8,128 nucleotides of DNA from an uncultured Oscillospiraceae bacterium (GCA_900555705.1 USLV01000041.1:1-8128); one strand, 5' to 3'. Numbered from the stretch's first letter, positions 1 to 6,700 are shown. Numbers and translations: made by a program. The notes: generated from the letters alone by a model not told the origin.

Positions 1-55
1 GTCGACACCACCGACGCCCGGCTGGTGCTCCAGTATGCCGTCGGCAAAACAGACG
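1..55 (+). repeat. 55-nt exact repeat, copy 1 (dockerin segment)
   Basis: The first 55 bases are identical to 2568-2622 and diverge at base 56. They encode the last part of the second dockerin loop and its helix. The repeat begins exactly at the contig edge, so its true left boundary is unknown. Confidence 0.9.
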
Positions 56-411
56 GCATCGCTGCCGAGATTCTGCCGGATATTCCACTGGTCGATCCTG
101 ACTCTCCCGATGTGACGGTTGTACAGACGTCGACACCATTTGATGAGACGGGACGCCCCCAGCCCATCGAGCAACCGGTTTCGTCGCCAAAGGCGTTTTT
201 GCAAACGCTGGTTTCCATCTCCTCAGCGCCATGTAATCTGATGGATTCGATGTTCACCTGGGCACAATATCATGTGACCATTGAAACGCCTTTCACAACA
301 ATCCGGGTTCTGATCTTTTCCAGAGCGGGACAATGCCATGTAGAAATATTGTACGGTGGTCAATGCTTTAGCTATGCCGGCGGCGCCGAACTGCTCTCTT
401 ACCTCGTCTGA
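1..411 (+). CDS. Dockerin-containing secreted protein, C-terminal fragment
   Basis: Open reading frame running in from the left edge, 136 codons visible and a TGA stop; the N-terminus is outside the window. The first residues (VDTTDARLVLQYAVGK) are the end of the second calcium-binding loop and the following helix of a type I dockerin, the module that docks secreted proteins onto cohesins. About 120 residues follow that align along their whole length with the C-terminus of the complete gene at 1857-2981: shared PLxD, TPxD, QPVxSPxAFL, W-x-Q-Y and a final L-x-YLV. By analogy the missing part would carry a signal peptide and leucine-rich repeats. An in-frame ATG at codon 9 lies inside the dockerin helix and is not a plausible start. 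The C-terminal domain has no function I can name. Gene and family are seen directly; location outside the cell is inferred from the paralogues. Confidence 0.85.
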   Translation, partial: VDTTDARLVLQYAVGKTDGIAAEILPDIPLVDPDSPDVTVVQTSTPFDETGRPQPIEQPVSSPKAFLQTLVSISSAPCNLMDSMFTWAQYHVTIETPFTTIRVLIFSRAGQCHVEILYGGQCFSYAGGAELLSYLV

Positions 412-420
412 TCCTCATCA

Positions 421-451
421 CGCCTTCCCCCTCCGGGCAGGCGGGATTTTT
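421..451 (+). terminator. Rho-independent terminator of the first dockerin gene
   Basis: Imperfect hairpin just after the TGA: CGCCT (421-425) pairs with AGGCG (439-443) and CCC (427-429) with GGG (435-437), with one T/C mismatch and a CCTCC loop, followed by T5 at 447-451. A better-paired version follows the next gene. Sequence and position both fit an intrinsic terminator. Confidence 0.75.
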
Positions 452-493
452 CGTCTCTTTGTAAACATTTTCCGGAGCTGACGTGTCTATATG
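423..493 (+). repeat. 71-nt intergenic repeat, copy A
   Basis: This block matches 1662-1732 with four mismatches (at 426, 442, 481 and 488) and is exact over 443-480. It includes most of the terminator and then about 45 nt of unexplained sequence running toward the next gene. It is probably a duplicated spacer carried along with gene duplication. The conserved non-terminator half could hold a weak promoter, but I see no convincing -35/-10 pair. Confidence 0.9.
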
Positions 494-533
494 TATGAGA
501 CTATCCACACAAAGATAAGCGGAGGCGAGTCAG

Positions 534-1646
534 ATGAAAAAAGTAGCCGTTTTCATAGCCTGTATAATCGCATTCAGCCTGTGCCCCATTCCCGGCAGCG
601 CCGAGGGCACTGCCATCTTCGGCGACTATTCCTACACCCTGATCGAAGAGGGGACTGCCGTCAGCCTGCTGGAATATCTCGGAACAGAGAAAGCCGTCAC
701 GGTTCCGTCGGAGATCGAGGGGAAACCGGTCAAAAAGCTGGATCGCACCTTTATGAACAACAGCTCGGTGGAATCCGTCGTCATTTCCTCTACTGTTGAG
801 GTTCTCTACCGCACGTTCCAAAACTGCACGTCCTTGCAGGAGGTGCGGATACCCGACTCGGTTTTCGCCATATTGAGCGGCACCTTTCTGGGATGCAGCC
901 GTCTGACCGATCTGACCATTCCCGACAGCGTTTACATTCTGGATACCATCTCCCTGTACGACTACTGGAGTGGGGAAGCCTGTTCTATCACCATTCACGC
1001 GTCTCCCTATGCGCCGGTGCGGCATATCGTTGAGAGACGGGATGAAATCGTTTTCGAGCCGATTCCCTATGCGCATACCACAGGGGATCTCAATGCAGAC
1101 GGTATCATCAACACAACCGATGCGCGACTCGCCCTGCAGGCATCGGTAGGAAAACTGACACTGTCGGAGGAACAGGCCGCCGCTGCGGATGTCAATCAGG
1201 ATCAATCCGCCGACACCACCGACGCCCGCCTGATTCTGCAATATGCGGTCGGGATGCCGACCATCTCGACCACGCTGCCCAACACCACGCCTCAGTTTCA
1301 GTTTATCTCCACCCCGTTGACACACGCTTCCGCCAGGGTCAATGAGTGGATAATCCCCGAATCGTCTCCCTGTCATCCTCTCCTCAGCGGAAAAATGTCT
1401 ATCCCCGAAATTGCTGATCCGGCCGCGCTGACCGAGGTGGTCAATGCCATTATCCGTCAGTCCACCTTTGTGGACGCTTGCTATAATTTTCCTCCGTATT
1501 ATTCTCTCTCCTTCGAAGTAGACGGCGTTCCGACCAGCCTGTTATTCAAAGAGTCAGGACTGGAGCTGCATTACCGCGATTTGAAGGTTCTCGTCGGAGT
1601 CCCCGATGGAGAACTGCTGCTGAAGCTGGCCGCCTGCATCAAATGA
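534..1646 (+). CDS. Secreted LRR (BspA-like) protein with internal type I dockerin
   Basis: A complete 370-residue protein. The ATG has GGAGG at 521-525, 8 nt upstream. Residues 1-23 form a Sec signal peptide (MKK, hydrophobic core, GSA then EG), so it is exported. Residues about 54-142 hold BspA-type leucine-rich repeats with the phrases ExVxIPDSV and F-x-N/G-C-x-x-L. Residues 182-241 are a type I dockerin with two loops, DLNADGIINTTD (185-196) and DVNQDQSADTTD (219-230). Calcium ligands at loop positions 1, 3, 5, 9 and 12 are intact, and Thr-Thr sits at positions 10-11 of both loops, where cohesin contact is usual in this family. About 130 residues of unknown type follow; their end (SLLFKESGLELHY, then ELLLKL) is a divergent form of the C-terminus of the neighbouring paralogues. 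No catalytic domain is seen, so adhesion, scaffolding or another non-enzymatic role is the likeliest inference. Dockerin certain, LRR likely, role unknown. Confidence 0.9.
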   Translation: MKKVAVFIACIIAFSLCPIPGSAEGTAIFGDYSYTLIEEGTAVSLLEYLGTEKAVTVPSEIEGKPVKKLDRTFMNNSSVESVVISSTVEVLYRTFQNCTSLQEVRIPDSVFAILSGTFLGCSRLTDLTIPDSVYILDTISLYDYWSGEACSITIHASPYAPVRHIVERRDEIVFEPIPYAHTTGDLNADGIINTTDARLALQASVGKLTLSEEQAAAADVNQDQSADTTDARLILQYAVGMPTISTTLPNTTPQFQFISTPLTHASARVNEWIIPESSPCHPLLSGKMSIPEIADPAALTEVVNAIIRQSTFVDACYNFPPYYSLSFEVDGVPTSLLFKESGLELHYRDLKVLVGVPDGELLLKLAACIK

Positions 1647-1657
1647 AGTATCTCTCT

Positions 1658-1690
1658 CCCGCCTGCCCCCTCCGGGCAGGTGGGATTTTT
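1658..1690 (+). terminator. Rho-independent terminator of the second dockerin gene
   Basis: An 11-bp stem, CCCGCCTGCCC (1658-1668) with GGGCAGGTGGG (1674-1684), containing one G-U pair and a 5-nt loop, followed by A and T5 (1686-1690). It starts 12 nt after the TGA and is a classic intrinsic terminator. Confidence 0.9.
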
Positions 1691-1732
1691 CGTCTCTTTG
1701 TAAACATTTTCCGGAGCTGCCGTGTCAATATG
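1662..1732 (+). repeat. 71-nt intergenic repeat, copy B
   Basis: The second copy of the block at 423-493, offset by 1239 nt, with four substitutions and no indels. Similarity ends at 1732. After that the spacer is AT-rich and unrelated to the first spacer. Confidence 0.9.
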
Positions 1733-1784
1733 ATAGACTTGAAAACAATATCAATTGCAATTTATATTTACAAACACATAATGT

Positions 1785-1813
1785 TTCACTTGTAATTCTT
1801 TAGTTGATATGAT
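1785..1813 (+). promoter_or_regulatory. Probable sigma-A promoter of the third dockerin gene
   Basis: TATGAT at 1808-1813 is preceded by TGA at 1805-1807, giving an extended -10 (TGn). TTCACT at 1785-1790 is a partial -35 (4 of 6 matches) at 17-nt spacing. It lies in an AT-rich pocket of an otherwise GC-rich region, downstream of the previous terminator, so this gene probably has its own transcript starting near 1820. Confidence 0.6.
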
Positions 1814-1842
1814 AAAATGGCATGGGGTAGTATTTGTATGTA

Positions 1843-1849
1843 AAGGAGG
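1843..1849 (+). promoter_or_regulatory. Shine-Dalgarno site fixing the start of the third dockerin gene
   Basis: AAGGAGG lies 7 nt before the ATG at 1857. An upstream in-frame ATG at 1809 overlaps the predicted -10 box and would place this ribosome binding site inside the coding region, so 1857 is the start; it also gives a clean signal peptide. Confidence 0.85.
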
Positions 1850-1856
1850 ATGTCTC

Positions 1857-2981
1857 ATGTCTCGCTGCAAACAATTTGTCTCGCTACTATTGGTTATGGC
1901 CTTTCTATGTGGATTTCTGCTGACATCCACCGTATCCGCCGCACCGCAGGAACTGGTCAGTGAAAATGGCTACACCTATCATGTCGCAGATGACGGCAAA
2001 TCCGTGGTACTGACCGGTTACACCGGCACGGAAACCGAGCTGATTCTCCCGTCCGAAATCGACGGCAAGCCGGTATTCAGCATTCTCCAGTTTCAGGCGG
2101 ACAATGCTTCCGAAATCCAGAAGGTGGTTGTCCCGGATTCTGTGCGCATCATCGGCACCGACTATATCGTCCGCTCCTCTTTCGAAGGGTTCACGGCTCT
2201 CAACGAGCTCATTTTGCCGGACAGCCTGTTTGCGCTCTCCTACAGCTTCAACAATTGTCCATCTCTGAAACTCGTGCGTCTGCCGCACAACCTGCATTTG
2301 CTGGGACGCGCCTTCCAATCTTGTCCGGACATCCGTTTTGAGGCCTATCCGCCGACCTTTGACCGTCTCGCCAATATTTTCCTCGATCGCGAGACGAAGC
2401 TCGCCGATCGCATCGATGTGATCCCCTATCCCTACACCACCGGCGATCTCAACGCCGATAACCAGATCAACACCACCGACGCACGCATACTGCTACAGGC
2501 TTCTGTCGGCAAGCTGTCGCTCTCCGAAGAGGCGGCCGCTGTTTCAGATGTCAACGGCGACGGCAAGGTCGACACCACCGACGCCCGGCTGGTGCTCCAG
2601 TATGCCGTCGGCAAAACAGACGACTTTGCCGCCGAGCTCCTGCCGGATTTCCCGCTGATCGATCTGAACGATGCCAGTATCACGGTGATTCAGACTGCCA
2701 CACCGGACGACAGCGATTATCAGCATTCCCAGCCAATCCGGCAGCCGGTCGCATCCCCGGATGCGTTTTTGAACACCTGGAACTCTCTTGTGGCTTCAAC
2801 AGACGGGGGTTCATTTGAACAAATTAAAACATGGCACCAATATGCCGTGAAAATCCAGACGGAAACAGCCGATATTTCGCTTGCGTTATTCACAAAAGAT
2901 ATGAACCTCATTGAGGTATATCACGACGGCTTCTGCTTCGGAATCGCCGGTTCGAAACAGCTGCTCCCCTATCTTGTCTAA
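1857..2981 (+). CDS. Secreted LRR (BspA-like) protein with internal type I dockerin
   Basis: A complete 374-residue paralogue of the gene at 534-1646. Residues 1-28 are a Sec signal peptide (SRCK, long hydrophobic core, VSA cleavage motif). Residues about 60-165 hold degenerate BspA-type LRRs with VVPDSV, LILPDSL and VRLPHNL strands. The dockerin has loops DLNADNQINTTD (197-208) and DVNGDGKVDTTD (231-242), with Thr-Thr at positions 10-11 of each loop as in its neighbour. The last ~120 residues form a domain I do not recognise, closely matching the first gene fragment (ending YLV in both). The dockerin is therefore central rather than terminal. With a cohesin partner, which is not in this window, the protein would be anchored to a scaffoldin or to the cell surface. 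It has its own promoter, and a hairpin follows it before the convergent small gene. No catalytic signature is visible. Confidence 0.9.
   Translation: MSRCKQFVSLLLVMAFLCGFLLTSTVSAAPQELVSENGYTYHVADDGKSVVLTGYTGTETELILPSEIDGKPVFSILQFQADNASEIQKVVVPDSVRIIGTDYIVRSSFEGFTALNELILPDSLFALSYSFNNCPSLKLVRLPHNLHLLGRAFQSCPDIRFEAYPPTFDRLANIFLDRETKLADRIDVIPYPYTTGDLNADNQINTTDARILLQASVGKLSLSEEAAAVSDVNGDGKVDTTDARLVLQYAVGKTDDFAAELLPDFPLIDLNDASITVIQTATPDDSDYQHSQPIRQPVASPDAFLNTWNSLVASTDGGSFEQIKTWHQYAVKIQTETADISLALFTKDMNLIEVYHDGFCFGIAGSKQLLPYLV
2568..2622 (+). repeat. 55-nt exact repeat, copy 2 (dockerin segment)
   Basis: Identical to bases 1-55; it encodes the end of dockerin loop 2 and its helix in the third paralogue. 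Identity at synonymous sites suggests recent duplication or gene conversion. Confidence 0.9.
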
Positions 2982-3015
2982 TCCTTCGCTTTCCCGCCTG
3001 TCCCAATTTGCGTCA

Positions 3016-3059
3016 AAACGCCCCGCTCTCTCAATAAACCGAAAGAGAGCGGGGCGTTT
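3016..3059. terminator. Bidirectional hairpin between convergent genes
   Basis: A perfect 16-bp inverted repeat: AAACGCCCCGCTCTCT (3016-3031) and its complement (3044-3059), with a 12-nt loop. It sits between the stop of the dockerin gene (2981) and the stop of the minus-strand gene (3068), so it can serve both. The arms give A-tract/T-tract ends on either strand, though the T-runs are short (TTT or TTTT). Confidence 0.85.
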
Positions 3060-3067
3060 CCTCTGTT

Positions 3068-3283
3068 TTACAGCTTGTTTTCCTGAATCCATTCCCGGTT
3101 TTGTTCCACATGATCGTCGTCCGGACAGGCGACGCGGGTCTCCGGAAAACGTGAATCCGGCTGTGTCACCGGCTGATAATAATAGGCGCCGTAGGTCGCC
3201 TTCTCCCCCGATATCGCCGGTGGACAATCCGGCGACCGCTCCTTTTTCCGGGGCAGTTCTCTCGGTTCTTTTTTTGCTTCCAT
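3068..3283 (-). CDS. Small protein of unknown function, possibly forespore-expressed
   Basis: A 71-codon gene on the minus strand. Its ATG (3281-3283) has a near-perfect AAGGAGG (plus-strand 3294-3300) 10 nt upstream, which separates it from the many chance reading frames here. The N-terminus is rich in Lys, Arg and Glu (EAKKEPRELPRKKERS). The middle contains YGAYYYQPVTQPDSR and the C-terminus ACPDDDHVEQNREWIQENKL. There is no signal peptide or membrane segment, so it is predicted cytoplasmic; there are two cysteines (CPP and CPDD). A sigma-G-like promoter pattern lies directly upstream. The C-terminal E-W-x-x-E-N-K phrase resembles, from memory only, short clostridial proteins of the DUF3787 kind; I cannot verify that. 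It lacks the obvious GPR-protease signature of alpha/beta-type small acid-soluble spore proteins. That it is a gene is well supported; its function is unknown. Confidence 0.75.
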   Translation of the reverse strand: MEAKKEPRELPRKKERSPDCPPAISGEKATYGAYYYQPVTQPDSRFPETRVACPDDDHVEQNREWIQENKL

Positions 3284-3308
3284 CTCGTTTTGCCCTCCTT
3301 TCCGACAG

Positions 3309-3337
3309 TAGTATGTCCGACGAAAGAAGGGCTATTC
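3309..3337 (-). promoter_or_regulatory. Sigma-G-like (forespore) promoter of the small gene
   Basis: Read on the minus strand, GAATA (plus 3333-3337) is followed after 17 nt by CATACTA (plus 3309-3315). The Bacillus sigma-G pattern is about GHATR, 17-18 nt, CATHMTA, and every position agrees. The predicted transcript start, near 3302, leaves a leader of about 20 nt with the ribosome binding site at its very beginning. No good sigma-A promoter is seen for this gene. This is a pattern match without experimental support. Confidence 0.5.
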
Positions 3338-3422
3338 TTGTCATTTCAAGCAACTGATCCGCGTGTTTCTTTATGAAAAAATGGAAATCTTATTGTGTTT
3401 TTGTTTCAACCGGCGAGGGGCA

Positions 3423-3451
3423 ATTCGGAAAATTTCGTGAGATTCGGAAAA
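3423..3451 (+). repeat. Short direct repeat ATTCGGAAAA upstream of rpoB
   Basis: ATTCGGAAAA occurs at 3423-3432 and 3442-3451, starts 19 nt apart (about two helical turns), 36-64 nt upstream of the rpoB -35. The spacing would put both copies on one face of the DNA. It could be a protein site or an A-tract UP element; no known binding motif is recognised. Confidence 0.4.
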
Positions 3452-3471
3452 AATGGCAAAAAAAATTGCCA
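3448..3471 (-). terminator. Possible minus-strand terminator hairpin
   Basis: TGGCAA (3454-3459) and TTGCCA (3466-3471) form a 6-bp stem around an A6 loop. On the minus strand it is followed by six Ts (plus A6 at 3448-3453). It would stop antisense transcription coming from the rpoB side before the small gene. The stem is short and AT-rich, so the call is weak; it may instead be a DNA-level operator. Confidence 0.3.
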
Positions 3472-3487
3472 AATTGCAAACGGCAAT
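3454..3487 (+). promoter_or_regulatory. GGCAA/TTGCC inverted repeats abutting the rpoB promoter
   Basis: Three related half-sites occur in 34 nt: GGCAA at 3455-3459, TTGCC at 3466-3470 and GGCAA at 3482-3486, the last touching the -35 box. They form two overlapping inverted repeats (TGGCAA-N6-TTGCCA and ATTGCC-N11-GGCAAT). The position suits an activator or repressor site or an UP element; no regulator can be named. Confidence 0.4.
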
Positions 3488-3515
3488 TGACAAATCTTTC
3501 CCTATACTGTATGAT
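3487..3515 (+). promoter_or_regulatory. Strong sigma-A promoter for rpoB-rpoC
   Basis: A consensus -35 TTGACA (3487-3492), exactly 17 nt, then TATGAT (3510-3515), with AT-rich sequence upstream. The predicted transcription start is near 3522, about 190 nt before the rpoB ATG. This is the best promoter in the window and explains how rpoBC is expressed without upstream ribosomal protein genes. Confidence 0.85.
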
Positions 3516-3521
3516 AGTATA
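3503..3521 (+). promoter_or_regulatory. Inverted repeat over the rpoB -10 box
   Basis: TATACT (3503-3508) and AGTATA (3516-3521) are perfect inverted arms flanking a 7-nt centre that contains most of the -10 hexamer. A protein bound here would occlude the promoter. AT-rich -10 regions form such repeats by chance fairly often, so operator function is only a possibility. Confidence 0.3.
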
Positions 3522-3711
3522 CTGCACAATCATGGGGGGATGTACCCATTGACGTCCATCAGTATAGCACAACTGCCGCGATTGCGCAAGTGCTTTTTTG
3601 ATTTTCGTCGAGCGGATGATTCCTCTGTAGGTTGTGTCCGACGGACATCCCACTGCGGCAGCGGACAGTTTCGGCGCCGCAGGACAATACAAGACAGGAG
3701 TGATCGGGCCT
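3522..3711 (+). promoter_or_regulatory. Long structured 5' leader of rpoB
   Basis: Between the predicted transcript start and the rpoB ATG lie about 190 nt with no believable reading frame. Four possible hairpins can be read: ATGGG/CCCAT (3532-3549), a terminator-like hairpin (3566-3599), TGTCCG-A-CGGACA (3635-3647) and CTGCGGC/GCCGCAG (3653-3659 with 3676-3682). GGACA recurs at 3643, 3663 and 3682, about 20 nt apart. CTGCCGC (3573-3579) could also pair with GCGGCAG (3655-3661), disrupting both the second and fourth hairpins. The ribosome binding site AGGAG is at 3696-3700. This suggests post-transcriptional control, but no known riboswitch or ribosomal-protein leader is recognised. Confidence 0.5.
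3566..3599 (+). terminator. Terminator-like hairpin (possible attenuator) in the rpoB leader
   Basis: AGCAC (3566-3570) pairs with GTGCT (3590-3594), and inside it TGC (3574-3576) with GCA (3586-3588) and GC with GC around a GATT tetraloop, with small bulges. A run of six Ts (3594-3599) follows immediately, then GATTTT. It lies about 45 nt after the predicted transcript start and 112 nt before rpoB. It could attenuate rpoBC transcription or end a short leader RNA. Confidence 0.45.
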
Positions 3712-6700
3712 ATGACGAATATGAAGCAGGTCAAGCTGGGCAAAACGACTCGTATGAGCTTCGCCAAGATCAATGAGGTTCTGGATATGCCGAATCTCAT
3801 CGAGGTGCAGAAGAATTCGTATCAGTGGTTTTTGAACGAAGGGCTGCGGGAGGTCTTCTCCGACGTATCCTCCATCACCGACTACACCGGCAATCTCGTG
3901 CTGGAGTTCATCGACTACCGGCTGGACGAGACGCCGAAATACACCGTTGAGGAGTGCAAGGAGCGCGACGTCACCTACGCCGCGCCGCTGCGTGTTCGCG
4001 CCCGTCTGCTCAACAAGGAGACCGGCGAGATCAAGGAGAGCGAAGTCTTCATGGGCGATTTTCCGCTCATGACCGAGAGCGGCACCTTCATCATCAACGG
4101 TGCTGAGCGTGTTATCGTCTCCCAGCTCGTCCGCTCCCCGGGTGTCTACTACGGCATGGAGTACGACACGACCGGCAAAAAGCTCTTCTCTTCGACCGTC
4201 ATCCCGAACCGTGGCGCCTGGCTCGAATATGAGACGGATTCCTCCGATGTGTTCTATGTCCGCATCGACAAGAACCGCAAGCTGCCCATCACGGTCTTTG
4301 TCCGCGCGCTGGGCCTTGGCTCGGACGCGGAGCTGCTTGATTTCTTCGGCGACGACGAGCGAATCCACGCCACCATTGAAAAGGATATCACGAAAAACAC
4401 CGAGGAGGCGCTGCTCGAGGTCTATCGCAAGCTGCGTCCCGGCGAACCGCTGACCGTCGAGAATTCCCAGCAGCATCTCGAAAGCCTGTTCTTTGACCCG
4501 CGCCGCTATGACCTGTCGCGCGTGGGACGGTATAAGTATAATAAAAAGCTCGGCATCTCCAACCGCCTCTCCGGCTGCCGTCTGAGCCGTCCGATTGCCG
4601 ATCCCGCCACCGGCGAGATCCTGGCGGAGCCGGGCGAGGTCATCACCCGCGAGCGAGCGGCGGAGATCGAAGACGCCGGTGTGACCGTCGCCTATGTCTT
4701 TGTCGAGGAGCACGGCGAGGATCGCGAGATCAAAATCGTCTCCAACGGCATGGTCGACATCCGGAAGTTTGTGAGCTTCGATGTGTCTGATCTTGGCGTC
4801 AACGAGCGCGTCCGCTATTCGGTTTTGCAGGAGATCCTCGAGGCGAACGAGACGGAGGAGGCACAGCGCGAGGCGATCCGCACCCGGCTGCACGATCTCA
4901 TCCCGAACCACATCATCGTGGACGATATCCTCGCCTCTATCAACTACCTGAACTGCCTCGGCCACGATATCGGCACCACCGACGACATTGACCATCTCGG
5001 CAACCGCCGTATCCGCTCGGTGGGCGAGCTGCTGCAGAACCAGTTCCGCATCGGCTTCTCCCGCATGGAGCGCGTCATCCGCGAGCGCATGACGCTGCAG
5101 GCGCAGGACATGGATGTCATCACGCCGCAGGCGCTGATCAACATTCGGCCGGTTGTCGCCGCGATCAAGGAGTTCTTCGGCTCCTCGCCGCTGTCCCAGT
5201 TCATGGATCAGAACAACCCGCTCGGTGAGCTGACCCATAAGCGCCGTCTCTCCGCGCTTGGCCCCGGCGGCCTGTCGCGTGACCGCGCCGGATTCGAGGT
5301 TCGTGACGTCCACTACAGCCACTACGGCCGTATGTGCCCGATTGAGACGCCGGAAGGCCCGAACATCGGTCTGATCTCCTATCTCGCAACCTTTGCCCGC
5401 ATCAACGAATACGGCTTTGTCGAGGCACCCTATCGCCGTGTCGACAAGGAGACCGGCCGTGTCACCGACGAGGTGGTCTATATGGCCGCCGATGTCGAGG
5501 ATGATTATCTCGTTGCTCAGGCCAACGAGCCGCTTGACGAGAACGGCTATTTTGTTAACAACCGCATCATCGCCCGCTACCGCAGCGAATTCCTCGAGGT
5601 GGAGAGCGCGAAGGCGGACTATATGGATGTCTCCCCGAAAATGGTGGTCTCGGTCGCAACGGCCATGATCCCCTTCCTCGAGAACGACGACGCCAACCGG
5701 GCGCTGATGGGCTCCAACATGCAGAAGCAGGCGGTTCCGCTCCTCAAAACCGAAGCGCCGATCGTCGGCACCGGCATGGAATACAAGGCCGGCGTCGACT
5801 CGGGCGTTTGCATCCTCGCCAAGGCGGGCGGCACCGTCACCAGTGTTTCCGCCGACCGCATCGTCATCACCCGCGACGACAACGGCGAGCAGGACACCTA
5901 TCGCCTCATCAAATTCGCCCGTTCCAACCAGGGTACCTGTGTCAACCAGCGCCCGGTCGTGGAGTATGGTCAGCACGTAGACGAGGGTGAGGTCATCGCC
6001 GACGGTCCTTCGACCGACAACGGTGAAATCGCCCTTGGCAAGAACGCTCTCATCGGTTTCATGACCTGGGAGGGCTACAACTACGAGGACGCCGTCCTCA
6101 TCAACGAAAAGGTTGTGCGCGACGACGTCTTTACCTCGATTCACATTGAGGAGTATGAGATCGAGTCCCGCGATACCAAGCTCGGGCCGGAGGAAATCAC
6201 CCGCGACATCCCGAATGTCGGCGAGGACGCGCTCAAGGATCTCGATGAGCGCGGCATCATCCACATCGGCGCCGAGGTCCGTTCCGGCGACATCCTCGTC
6301 GGCAAGGTTACGCCGAAGGGCGAGACCGAGCTCACGGCCGAGGAGCGACTGCTGCGCGCCATCTTCGGTGAAAAAGCCCGCGAAGTGCGTGACACCTCAC
6401 TCAAGGTGCCGCACGGCGAATACGGCATCATCGTGGATGTCAAGGTGTTCACCCGCGACAACTGCGACGAGCTCAGCCCCGGTGTCAACATGGTGGTCCG
6501 CTGCTACATCGCTCAGAAGCGCAAAATCAGCGTCGGCGACAAGATGGCCGGCCGCCACGGCAACAAGGGCGTTGTCTCCCGCATCCTCCCGAGCGAGGAT
6601 ATGCCGTTCCTGCCGGACGGCACCCCGCTGGATATCGTGCTCAATCCCCTCGGCGTACCGTCCCGTATGAACATCGGGCAGGTGCTCGAGGTGCATCTCG

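Noticed and set aside
501..1376. A 291-codon minus-strand frame opposite the second dockerin gene
   Set aside because: The plus strand here has a signal peptide, LRRs and an intact dockerin; the minus frame shows none of these and is a shadow.
2911..3357. A 148-codon plus-strand frame across the intergenic hairpin and small gene
   Set aside because: It begins inside the dockerin gene, crosses the terminator hairpin, has no ribosome binding site and opposes the well-supported minus-strand gene.
3373..3552. A 59-codon plus-strand reading frame beginning MKKWKSYC
   Set aside because: It has no ribosome binding site and contains the rpoB promoter; composition merely follows the AT-rich spacer.
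3634..3711. In-frame GTG extension of rpoB by 26 codons
   Set aside because: No ribosome binding site, no similarity to RpoB N-termini, and it would run through leader hairpins. The ATG at 3712 with AGGAG upstream fits better.
3453..3776. A 107-codon plus-strand frame across the rpoB leader
   Set aside because: No ribosome binding site, it starts upstream of the predicted promoter, overlaps the rpoB start in another frame, and ends in arginine/glutamine-rich noise.
3559..6264. A 901-codon open reading frame antisense to rpoB
   Set aside because: It overlaps a certain rpoB, has low-complexity Asp/Val/Leu/Arg-rich composition typical of the complement of GC-rich codons, and has no recognisable family. 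It is a shadow.
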